Positions 28,971-36,639 of a stretch of DNA of 64,000 bases are shown in pieces. Position numbers and translations under genes: made by a program. Origin of the DNA: Ramlibacter sp. (GTDB lineage Bacteria > Pseudomonadota > Gammaproteobacteria > Burkholderiales > Burkholderiaceae_C); assembly GCA_030695945.1 (NCBI GenBank), contig JAUYOG010000019.1:124001-188000 (forward strand). Reading direction: 5' to 3'. The notes under the pieces are model-generated. The model worked only from the letters and a program-made list of their open reading frames with translations. It searched no databases and had not been told where the DNA came from. The stretch's first letter is position 1. Every line of letters begins with the position of its first letter.

Positions 28971-30161
28971 ATGGACAAGTTTCGATTCGGTCTGGCCGTC
29001 GCCTCACTTGCCGGCCTCGCCGCCTGTGGCGGTGGCAGCGACGACAGTGCCCGGCAGCAGGCGCTGGCCGCCCAAGGCCAGCAGGTCTTCCGTTTCGACA
29101 CGTTCGGGGACGAGGCCTTCTGGACCGACAAGCTGAAGATGAACGAGGTGATCAGCCAGGCGGTCGACCCCGTGACGGCCCTGTCGGTCGGCTTGAAAGT
29201 CGACGCCGACGCCTTGCCCGCCGCGGTGGTTGCCGGCATCCGGAACGGCACGGTTGACTTGAGGAGCCCCGCGACCACGGTTGCGTTGCTCAAGCTCGAC
29301 GCCGTGGTGGGCGTCAAGGGCACGGTCGAAACCGTGAATGGCAAGGACACCCTCACCCGCGTCGGCATCACCTGCGCGCTGTGCCACTCCACCGTGGACA
29401 ACTCCTTTTCGGCCGGTATCGGCAAGCGGCTGGACGGCTGGCCGAACCTCGAGCTGAACCCCGGCGCCATCATTGCACTGTCACCTGCGGTGCCCGACGC
29501 AACGAAGGCTGTCTACAACTCATGGGGAAAAGGCAAGTACGACCCGCGCTTCAACATCGACGGCAAGAGCAAGCCCGTCGTCATCCCCCCCGCCTACGGC
29601 CTGCAGGACATCCACAGGATCACGCTGACGGGCGACGGCAACGACATCGCTTACTGGAACCGCTACGTGGCCGTGACGCAGATGGGCGGCCTTGGCAACT
29701 TCACCGAGCCGCGGCTGAACCTCTCGGTAACCAACGGCACGACGGACCTGGTGACGGACAAGCTGCCCGCGCTGCAGGCCTACCAGCTGACCCTGCTGCC
29801 CCCCGCGCCGCCGGCCGGCAGCTTCGACGCGGCGGTGGCGGCGCGTGGCAAGGCCGTGTTCGAAGGCAACGGGCGCTGCGCCGCCTGCCACACGGGCGCG
29901 AGTTTCACCGACGCGAACAGCACTCTGCACTCCCCGGCCGACTCGGTCGTCGAGCCGGAGGATCCGAGCTACGCGGCCCGCTCCGCGACGAAGCAGTACC
30001 GCACGTCACCTTTGCGCGGCGTATGGCAGCACGCCCCGTATTTCCATGACGGCTCGGCCGCAACGCTGGAAGAGGTGGGGCAGCGCTACAACACCTCGCG
30101 CGGGCTCGGCCTCACCGCGCAGGAGATCGCCGACCTGGCGCAGTACCTGAAGTCGCTGTAA
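28971..30161 (+). CDS. Dihaem cytochrome c lipoprotein
   Basis: 396 residues from ATG 28971, which has AAGGAG 8 bases upstream; an earlier in-frame ATG at 28911 lacks one. A signal peptide with lipobox LAAC is followed by a Gly/Ser linker (GGGSDD). Two haem sites are visible: CALCH at about residue 143 and CAACH at about 304. The C-terminal HAPYFHDGSAATLEEV resembles the cytochrome c peroxidase/MauG group, though here the order and spacing are not standard. It is probably a periplasmic electron carrier or oxidase subunit anchored by lipid. No partner gene is adjacent. Confidence 0.85.
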   Translation: MDKFRFGLAVASLAGLAACGGGSDDSARQQALAAQGQQVFRFDTFGDEAFWTDKLKMNEVISQAVDPVTALSVGLKVDADALPAAVVAGIRNGTVDLRSPATTVALLKLDAVVGVKGTVETVNGKDTLTRVGITCALCHSTVDNSFSAGIGKRLDGWPNLELNPGAIIALSPAVPDATKAVYNSWGKGKYDPRFNIDGKSKPVVIPPAYGLQDIHRITLTGDGNDIAYWNRYVAVTQMGGLGNFTEPRLNLSVTNGTTDLVTDKLPALQAYQLTLLPPAPPAGSFDAAVAARGKAVFEGNGRCAACHTGASFTDANSTLHSPADSVVEPEDPSYAARSATKQYRTSPLRGVWQHAPYFHDGSAATLEEVGQRYNTSRGLGLTAQEIADLAQYLKSL

Positions 30162-30245
30162 GGACGGGTCGCGCGCGAAGAATGCCTACATGCCCGGCGG
30201 GCGCGGGATCGAATAATCGGTCCGTCCAACGACTGCCCGCCGCGC

Positions 30246-30980
30246 ATGCCCGAAGGCCCCTCCATCGTCATCCTCAAGGAACAGGCCAGCGGCTTCGTGG
30301 GCCGCAAGATCCTGCGCGTGGAGGGCAACACCAGCATCGAGAAAGAGCGGCTCGTCGGGCGGCGCATCGAGGCGCTGCGCAGCTGGGGCAAGCACTTCCT
30401 GGTCGAAATGGACGTGGACTTCTCGCTGCGCGTGCATTTCATGCTTTTCGGCAGCTACCGGATCAACGAGCGCAAATCCTGGGCCGCGCCGCGGCTGGGC
30501 CTGGCGTTCGGCGACGGCGAGCTCAACCTGTACGCGTGTTCGGTGCGCTTCATCGACGTGCCGCTGGACCTGCTGTACGACTGGCGCAGCGACGTGATGT
30601 CGGAACACTGGGACCCGGGGCTCGCGCGCAAGCGCTTGCGCGCCCAACCGGGCACGCTGGCCTGCGATGCGCTGCTGGACCAGGACATCTTTGCCGGCGT
30701 GGGCAACATCATCAAGAACGAGGTGCTGTTTCGCATCCGGGTGCATCCGCTGTCCCCGATCGGCGCGCTGCCGGCGGCCAAGGTGCGCGACCTGGTGCGC
30801 GAAGCGCGCCAGTACAGCTTCGATTTCTTCGAGTGGAAAAAGGCCTATGTGCTCAGGAAGCACTGGCTCGCGCACACCAAGCGGACCTGCCCGAGGTGCG
30901 ACATCCCCTTCAGCAAGGGGCACCTGGGCAAGACGATGCGGCGCAGCTTCTACTGCGCCAACTGCCAGGTGCTTTACTGA
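30246..30980 (+). CDS. Fpg/Nei family DNA glycosylase
   Basis: 244 residues. It begins MPEGPS with Pro2 and Glu3, the catalytic pair of the family. Nei usually has a second Glu at position 6, where this protein has Ser. Lys49 in WGKHF corresponds to the conserved beta-lyase-step Lys. The C-terminal zinc finger has CPRC and CANC. It should remove oxidised bases and nick DNA. Whether it is Fpg- or Nei-like in substrate cannot be settled by motif alone. Confidence 0.88.
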   Translation: MPEGPSIVILKEQASGFVGRKILRVEGNTSIEKERLVGRRIEALRSWGKHFLVEMDVDFSLRVHFMLFGSYRINERKSWAAPRLGLAFGDGELNLYACSVRFIDVPLDLLYDWRSDVMSEHWDPGLARKRLRAQPGTLACDALLDQDIFAGVGNIIKNEVLFRIRVHPLSPIGALPAAKVRDLVREARQYSFDFFEWKKAYVLRKHWLAHTKRTCPRCDIPFSKGHLGKTMRRSFYCANCQVLY

Positions 30981-30983
30981 AGG

Positions 30984-32738
30984 TCACGAGCCGGCCCTTG
31001 CCCGCTCCTCTTCCTGCAAGCGCAGGACCCGCCTTTGCACCTTGCCCGTCGTGGTCATCGGCAATGCCTCGATGAACTCGATCTCCTTAGGGTACTCGTA
31101 CGGCGCGAGCTTGCCCTTCACGTGGGCCTGCAGCTGCGCGACGAGCTGGGCGTCGAACGCGCCCGAGTCCGGGCCGTTCTTGGCACGGGTCGCCGCGAAA
31201 TCCGGCGCCAGCACGACGAAAGCCTTCACCAGCGCACCGCGTTCCCGGTCCGGCTTGGGCACGACGGCGGCGTTGATCACGGCCGGGTGCTTGACCAGGC
31301 AGTTCTCGATTTCGCTCGGGCCGATGCGGTAACCCGCGGCCTTGAACACGTCGTCGGCGCGGCCCTGGTACCAGAGGTAGCCGTCCTCGTCGCGCGTGGC
31401 GAGGTCGCCGGTGCGGCACCAGTCGCCGGTGGACTTGTTGCGGGTGGCCGCCTCGTTCTTCCAGTAGCCCAGGAAGAAGATCGGGTCCGGGTGGCCGTGC
31501 ACGTCGTAGCGATTGAGCGCCACGTCGCCGGGCACCCCTGGCGCGCATTCGTTGCCCTCGTCGTCGATCACCGCCACGCGGTGCCCCGGGTAGCCGCGCC
31601 CCATGCTGCCGGGCCGGGCGGGCCAGCCGATGCCGCCTTCGGTGCGGCCGTTCATCGAGCAGTTCCCGACGATGTAGTTGATCTCCGTCTGGCCGAACAT
31701 CTCGTTGACGGTGATACCCAGGTGGTCACGGCAATACATGAAGACGGCATCGCCCACCGCTTCGCCCGCGCTCATCATGGCCTGCAGCTTCAGCGTGAAC
31801 TGCTTCTCCGGCTCGGGGTACGCCTTCATCATGGCCTTCAGCGCCGTGGGGAACAGGAAGGTGTGCGTGACGCCGTGCTCCTGCATCAGCGAGAACGCCA
31901 GTTCCGGGCTGAAGCGGCCGTTGTAGGCGACGATCGGGCGGCCGAAATAGAGCGTGGGCAAAAGCGCATCCATCAGCCCGCCGGTCCAGGCCCAGTCGGC
32001 GGGCGACCAGAACACGGCGCTGGTGGCCTTGTTGGCCTTGCCGTCGAAGCCGAACCAGTTCTGGCTGCAAACGAACCCCGGCAGGTTGCCGATGAGCGCA
32101 CGGTGCGGGATCAGCGCGCCCTTGGGCGGCCCGGTGGTCCCGCTGGTGTAGATCAACACCGCGCCTTCATCCGCCTTCGTCTTCGCCGCGACGAAATCGG
32201 TGCGCTGCCGGGCCAGCTCCACGTCGTAGTCCAGGTCCGCCTGGATGGCGGCCGCCCCGACGCCGACCAGCGTTCGCAACGCGGGGCATTGGTCCCGCAC
32301 GGACAGCACATTGGCGATCGAGGTCTCGTCGCAGATCGCGACCACCGCCCCGCTGTCCTGCAGCCGGTACTCCAGCGCGTCCGGCCCGAACAGCATCGAC
32401 AGCGGCATGGCCACCGCCCCCAGCTGGAAGATGGCCATGTAGGCGATCGCGGTCTCGAACCGCTGTGGCATGACGACCGCCACCCTGTCGCCGCGCTGGA
32501 CGCCGAGGCGCGTCAGCATGTGGCTCAAGGCGTTGGCGCGCGTCTGCAGCTCGGCGTAGGAAAGGTACTCGGCACCGGAGTCGGCGCCGTGCGCCCGGAT
32601 CGCGGTGCGTTCGATCGCCCCGGGCTTGTGCGCCCAGCGTGTGCAGCAGACCTGCGCGATGTTGAAGTATTCCGGCACCTGCCAGCGAAAGCCCGCGTGC
32701 ATGCGCGAATGGTTGTCCCTGCCTTGACTGACGGCCAT
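30984..32738 (-). CDS. Acyl-CoA synthetase (AMP-dependent, acetyl/medium-chain type)
   Basis: 584 residues. The ANL superfamily motifs are in order: YTSGTTGPPKGAL (P-loop), FGQTEINY, GDLATRDEDGY, YRIGPSEIE, and the C-terminal TTTGKVQRR with the catalytic Lys. It activates a carboxylic acid with ATP and couples it to CoA. Chain-length preference cannot be read. It is divergent from the alpha/beta hydrolase gene and convergent with the glycosylase gene. Confidence 0.92.
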   Translation of the reverse strand: MAVSQGRDNHSRMHAGFRWQVPEYFNIAQVCCTRWAHKPGAIERTAIRAHGADSGAEYLSYAELQTRANALSHMLTRLGVQRGDRVAVVMPQRFETAIAYMAIFQLGAVAMPLSMLFGPDALEYRLQDSGAVVAICDETSIANVLSVRDQCPALRTLVGVGAAAIQADLDYDVELARQRTDFVAAKTKADEGAVLIYTSGTTGPPKGALIPHRALIGNLPGFVCSQNWFGFDGKANKATSAVFWSPADWAWTGGLMDALLPTLYFGRPIVAYNGRFSPELAFSLMQEHGVTHTFLFPTALKAMMKAYPEPEKQFTLKLQAMMSAGEAVGDAVFMYCRDHLGITVNEMFGQTEINYIVGNCSMNGRTEGGIGWPARPGSMGRGYPGHRVAVIDDEGNECAPGVPGDVALNRYDVHGHPDPIFFLGYWKNEAATRNKSTGDWCRTGDLATRDEDGYLWYQGRADDVFKAAGYRIGPSEIENCLVKHPAVINAAVVPKPDRERGALVKAFVVLAPDFAATRAKNGPDSGAFDAQLVAQLQAHVKGKLAPYEYPKEIEFIEALPMTTTGKVQRRVLRLQEEERARAGS

Positions 32739-32786
32739 AGCTGACTCTCCTTATGATCTCCAGCCAATGTAGCAAGCCCAGAGCCG

Positions 32787-33692
32787 ATGTACCAACCCAA
32801 ACGAACCCCCAGCAACCAGTTTGTCCCGATCCGCAACCTCAAGTACCACGTGCTGGTCTGGGGCGAGCCCGGGCCGGGGAAGGTGCCGATGGTGATGGTG
32901 CACGGCTGGATGGACGTGGCGGCGTCGTACCAGTTCGTGGTGGATGCCTTCGCGCACGATCACTACGTCATCGCGCCGGATTGGCGCGGGTACGGGCTGA
33001 CGGAGACGCCGGACGCCGACAACTACTGGTTTCCCGACTACCTGGCCGACCTCGATTTCCTGATCGACCACTACTCGCCGGGCGCCCCCGTGCACCTCGT
33101 GGGCCACAGCATGGGCGGCAACGTGGCCATGCTTTACGCCGGCTCCCGCCCGGAGCGCATCCGGCGGCTGGTCAACCTCGAGGGCTTCGGCATGCCGGCC
33201 ACGCGGCCCTCGCAAGCGCCCAAGCGCTTTGCGAAGTGGATGGACGAGCTGAAGGCATTCCATCGCGGCGAGATGGCGCTGAAGGCCTACGACTCGGTGG
33301 AGGGCGTCGCGCAACGGCTGATGAAAACCAACAAGCGCCTCGGCCGGGACAAGGCCGACTGGCTGGCCCGCCATTGGGCCAAACCCGACGCGGAGGGCCT
33401 GTGGCGCATCCTGGGCGACGCCGCCCACAAGATCACCAATGCCCAGCTGTACCGCGTGGATGAGGTGCTGGAAATCTACAAGGGGATCACGGCACCCACG
33501 CTGGCGATCGAAGCCAGCGACGACAGTCTCACGGGGTGGTGGCAGGGCAAGTTCACCCTGGCCGAGTACCACGAACGTTTACGGTCGGTGCCGGACCTGC
33601 GGCGCGCGGTCATCCAGGATGCCGGGCATATGCTGCATCACGACCAGCCCCAAACGCTCGCGCAGATGGTCGAGGGCTTCCTGGAAGGCTGA
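32787..33692 (+). CDS. Alpha/beta hydrolase
   Basis: 301 residues. It has the oxyanion HGWMDVAAS motif, the nucleophile elbow VGHSMGGN with Ser at about residue 110, and a late catalytic His in QDAGHMLHHDQP. The substrate is unknown. It shares a 48-base divergent promoter region with the acyl-CoA synthetase, so the two may act on related compounds. Confidence 0.88.
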   Translation: MYQPKRTPSNQFVPIRNLKYHVLVWGEPGPGKVPMVMVHGWMDVAASYQFVVDAFAHDHYVIAPDWRGYGLTETPDADNYWFPDYLADLDFLIDHYSPGAPVHLVGHSMGGNVAMLYAGSRPERIRRLVNLEGFGMPATRPSQAPKRFAKWMDELKAFHRGEMALKAYDSVEGVAQRLMKTNKRLGRDKADWLARHWAKPDAEGLWRILGDAAHKITNAQLYRVDEVLEIYKGITAPTLAIEASDDSLTGWWQGKFTLAEYHERLRSVPDLRRAVIQDAGHMLHHDQPQTLAQMVEGFLEG

Positions 33693-33760
33693 GAATGCTG
33701 CGCAAATGAGACAAATTACCGTCGGGCTGGCCGGTCTCCAGCTCAAGAAGTAACAGCGCT

Positions 33761-33784
33761 TGAAGTAGGACAGCTCCTACTTCA
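33761..33784. repeat. Short perfect hairpin between genes
   Basis: TGAAGTAGGA and TCCTACTTCA pair over 10 bases with a CAGC loop. No T run follows, so it may be a weak terminator or an mRNA structure rather than a standard terminator. Confidence 0.5.
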
Positions 33785-33817
33785 CACTGGCGTCACCAAT
33801 TGTGTTCGGGGTGACGA

Positions 33818-34738
33818 ATGCGCAGGATTTGTTGGGGACTGTTGCTGGCGGCCATGCCGGCTTTGGCCGCCGCGGCCGATGAGTTCGACCAGGGCGTTGC
33901 CACGCTGTGGGAAGTGCTGTGGCACCAGAGCGGCACCCCCACGCGGATCGTGCGCTGGGAAAACGACATCCGCGTGCGCATCCACGGCGTCAACCTCGCC
34001 GCGCATCGCGAAAACACCCTCACGGCCCTGCGTGCCGTCACCGCCGAGGCCGGCATCAAGCTCACCGACGTCAGCGGGCAGCCCGACGCCGAGCGGGTCG
34101 CCAACCTCACGGTCGAGATCACGCCCGACAACCAGCTGGAAGACAACCAGCCCTGCGTCACCTTCCTCGATTTCAAGAGCGAGGCGAAGATCGACACGGC
34201 CGTGGTCCAGATGCGTTCCAAGGACGCATGGCGTTGCGCGTACCACGAGGCCATGCACGTGATGGGCGTGCGCGGCCATCCCGCCGGGCAGACGGTGCTG
34301 AGCTATTTCCCCTGGAAGGTGGATGAGCTGATGCCGCTGGACAAGGTGATGTTGCGCGCCTGGTATTCGCCGCGCATGACGGGCGGCATGACGCCTTTCG
34401 AGGCGCTTCCGATCCTGGCCGACGAACTGGTCGCCACCGCGCCCAACCGGACCGCCGCCGCCCAGGCCCGCGACGCGTTCTTTTCCACGACGATCCAGCA
34501 GATGCATGCCTACGCCAACGGCCAGGGCGAGATCCCGGCCATCGTCAAGCGCTCGGGCAAGGCGACGCCCGAGGGCATCCGGTTCGGCCGCGGCGAGATG
34601 AGCTACTTCCTGGGCATCGCCTACATGGAAGGTGTCACCGCGCCGCGCGACCCGACGCTGGCCGTGCGCTGGCTGGAGCGCGCCGCAACGATGGGCAACC
34701 GCGGCGCCCAGGCGAAACTGGGAGCGTTCCGGCAGTAG
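33818..34738 (+). CDS. DUF2927-like putative metalloprotease with Sel1-type tail
   Basis: 306 residues. A signal peptide ends near ALAAAADE. The centre has a zinc-type HEAMH motif at residues 143-147 and a further His at 154 (VRGH), the arrangement of a metalloprotease. CVTF before it and the flanking pattern recall DUF2927. The C-terminal ~60 residues ([30 protein letters not shown]) form a Sel1-like repeat used for protein contacts. It should be periplasmic. Catalysis is inferred from the motif only. Confidence 0.7.
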   Translation: MRRICWGLLLAAMPALAAAADEFDQGVATLWEVLWHQSGTPTRIVRWENDIRVRIHGVNLAAHRENTLTALRAVTAEAGIKLTDVSGQPDAERVANLTVEITPDNQLEDNQPCVTFLDFKSEAKIDTAVVQMRSKDAWRCAYHEAMHVMGVRGHPAGQTVLSYFPWKVDELMPLDKVMLRAWYSPRMTGGMTPFEALPILADELVATAPNRTAAAQARDAFFSTTIQQMHAYANGQGEIPAIVKRSGKATPEGIRFGRGEMSYFLGIAYMEGVTAPRDPTLAVRWLERAATMGNRGAQAKLGAFRQ

Positions 34739-34780
34739 CGTTCGCCGTGCGAGAATCCCGCTCTTCGAAGGATTTTCGCC

Positions 34781-35885
34781 ATGGAAGCAGAACGCATCAA
34801 CCAGATCGGCGGCCAGCTCGCCGACCTCTCCGCCCGCACGCAAGCCTTACGGGGGTATCTTTGACTTCGATGCCAAATCGGAGCGCCTGAGAACCGTCAA
34901 CGCGTCGCTGGAAGACCCGCAGGTCTGGAACGACCCCAAAAAGGCCCAGGAACTGGGCCGGGAAAAAAAGCAGCTGGACGGCGTGGTGGAAACGCTGTCC
35001 AACCTCACGCGCGAGCTCTCCGACAACCTCGAGCTGTTCGAGATGAGCAAGGAGGAAGGCGATGATGCCGGCCTGGCCACGATCGAAGCCGAAACCGCCA
35101 AGCTCGCCACAGACGTGGAGGCGCTGGAGTTCCGGCGCATGTTCAACAAGCCGGCCGACCCGCTGAACGCCTTCCTGGACATCCAGGCCGGGGCCGGCGG
35201 CACCGAAGCCTGCGACTGGGCCAGCATGCTGCTGCGCCAGTACCTCAAGTACGCCGAGCGCAAGGGCTTCAAGACGACGGTCGAGGACGAAACCCCCGGC
35301 GACACGGCGGGCATCAAGAGCGCGACCATCAAGCTCGAGGGCGACTACGCCTACGGCCTGCTGCGCACCGAAACCGGCGTGCACCGGCTGGTGCGCAAGT
35401 CGCCATTCGACTCGGCGGGCGGCCGGCACACGAGTTTCGCGAGCGTGTTCGTGTACCCCGAGATCGACGACTCGATCGAGATCGACATCAACCCGGCCGA
35501 CGTGCGGGTGGACACCTACCGCGCCAGCGGCGCCGGCGGCCAGCACATCAACAAGACCGATTCGGCCGTGCGCCTCACGCACATCCCCACCAACATCGTG
35601 GTGCAGTGCCAGGACAGCCGCAGCCAGCACAGCAACCGCGACGTGGCGTGGAAGCGCCTGCGCTCGCGCCTGTACGACCACGAGATGCGCAAGAAGATGG
35701 AAGAGCAGCAGAAGCTGGAGGACACCAAGACCGACGTCGGCTGGGGCCACCAGATTCGCAGCTATGTGCTGGACAACAGCCGCATCAAGGACCTGCGCAC
35801 CGGCGTCGAAATCTCGGCCATCCAGAAGGTGCTGGACGGCGACCTGGACCCGTTCATCGAAGCGTCGCTGAAGCAGGGTGTATGA
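34781..35885 (+). CDS. prfB: Peptide chain release factor 2, with programmed +1 frameshift
   Basis: Joined from 34781-34861 and 34863-35885, giving 367 residues. Translation starts at ATG 34781 and reads 27 codons to an in-frame TGA at 34862. Ribosomes must shift +1 at CTT-TGA-C to continue. The rest carries the stop-codon-reading SPF tripeptide (VRKSPFDS) and the GGQ loop ([11 protein letters not shown]). RF2 ends translation at UGA and UAA. When RF2 is scarce, slow termination at UGA favours the shift, so the gene regulates itself. Confidence 0.97.
34850..34865 (+). promoter_or_regulatory. prfB programmed +1 frameshift site
   Basis: The sequence CGGGGGTATCTTTGAC combines an internal Shine-Dalgarno-like GGGGG, a 3-base spacer, the CTT slip codon and TGA followed by C, the poorest termination context. 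This matches the conserved bacterial prfB site. Confidence 0.95.
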
Positions 35886-35895
35886 AATCCGTGCC

Positions 35896-35970
35896 TGTCA
35901 TTGCGGACTTGATCCGCAATCCATGCCTTCTCGCTCCTGCATGGATGCCGGGTCAAGCCCGGCATGACGG
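35896..35970. repeat. Dispersed palindromic repeat family C
   Basis: Two hairpins are visible: ATTGCGGA/TCCGCAAT and ATGCCGGG/CCCGGCAT. This kind of element is widespread between genes in Proteobacteria. It fills the gap between prfB and the HAD gene. Confidence 0.7.
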
Positions 35971-35973
35971 GCC

Positions 35974-36639
35974 GTGACAACCGCGGCCCTGATTTTCGAC
36001 ATGGACGGCACGATGGTCGACTCCATGCCGTGGCACGCGAAGAGCTGGGTCGAGTTCACCCGGCGCCACGGGCTCGACATGGACGTGGCCGACATCATGC
36101 GCCGCACCACCGGCCGCACCGGCGTGGAGTGCATGTGCGAGGTGTTCGAGCGCGCCGTGCCCCATGACGAAGCGCTGGGGCTGATCGGCGAGAAGGAAGC
36201 AATCTACCGCGAGCTGTTCGGCCCGGTGTTCGCCGAAGTCGGCGGCTTCCGCCGCTTCGCGGCCGATGCGATGGCGCGTGGCCTGAAGGTGGGCGTCGGC
36301 ACGGCCGGCGACCGGCACAACATTTCCTTCACCCTCTCGCACTTGAAGATGGACAGCGCCCCGCACGCGGTGGTGGGCGGCGACGAGGGCCTGCCCGGCA
36401 AGCCGGAGCCCGCGATCTTCCTGGAGGCCGCGCGGCGCCTGGGCGTCGCGCCGGAGCGCTGCATCGTGTTCGAGGATGCGCCTTTCGGTATCGAGGCGGC
36501 GCGGCGCGCGGGAATGCGCGCGGTGGCGGTATGCACGAGTCACGAAGCCGGCGAACTGGCCGGAGCCCATGTGGTCGCGCAGGTGCGTGACTACCATGAA
36601 CTTGCAAGAACGAACTTCCTGGAGAGCCTTTATGCGTGA
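35974..36639 (+). CDS. HAD-IA family phosphatase (beta-phosphoglucomutase-like)
   Basis: 221 residues from a GTG start right after a dispersed repeat. Motif I is FDMDGTMVDS with Asp9 and Asp11, motif II lies in VGVGTAGD, Lys is in GKPEP, and motif IV is VFEDAPFGIEAA. Such enzymes act on sugar phosphates or similar metabolites. The stop overlaps the pepN start by 8 bases, which suggests translational coupling. Confidence 0.88.
   Translation: MTTAALIFDMDGTMVDSMPWHAKSWVEFTRRHGLDMDVADIMRRTTGRTGVECMCEVFERAVPHDEALGLIGEKEAIYRELFGPVFAEVGGFRRFAADAMARGLKVGVGTAGDRHNISFTLSHLKMDSAPHAVVGGDEGLPGKPEPAIFLEAARRLGVAPERCIVFEDAPFGIEAARRAGMRAVAVCTSHEAGELAGAHVVAQVRDYHELARTNFLESLYA

Noticed and set aside
33706-33753. 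15-codon reading frame starting MRQITV
   Set aside because: It has no conserved sign or good ribosome site and is too short to support as a gene.
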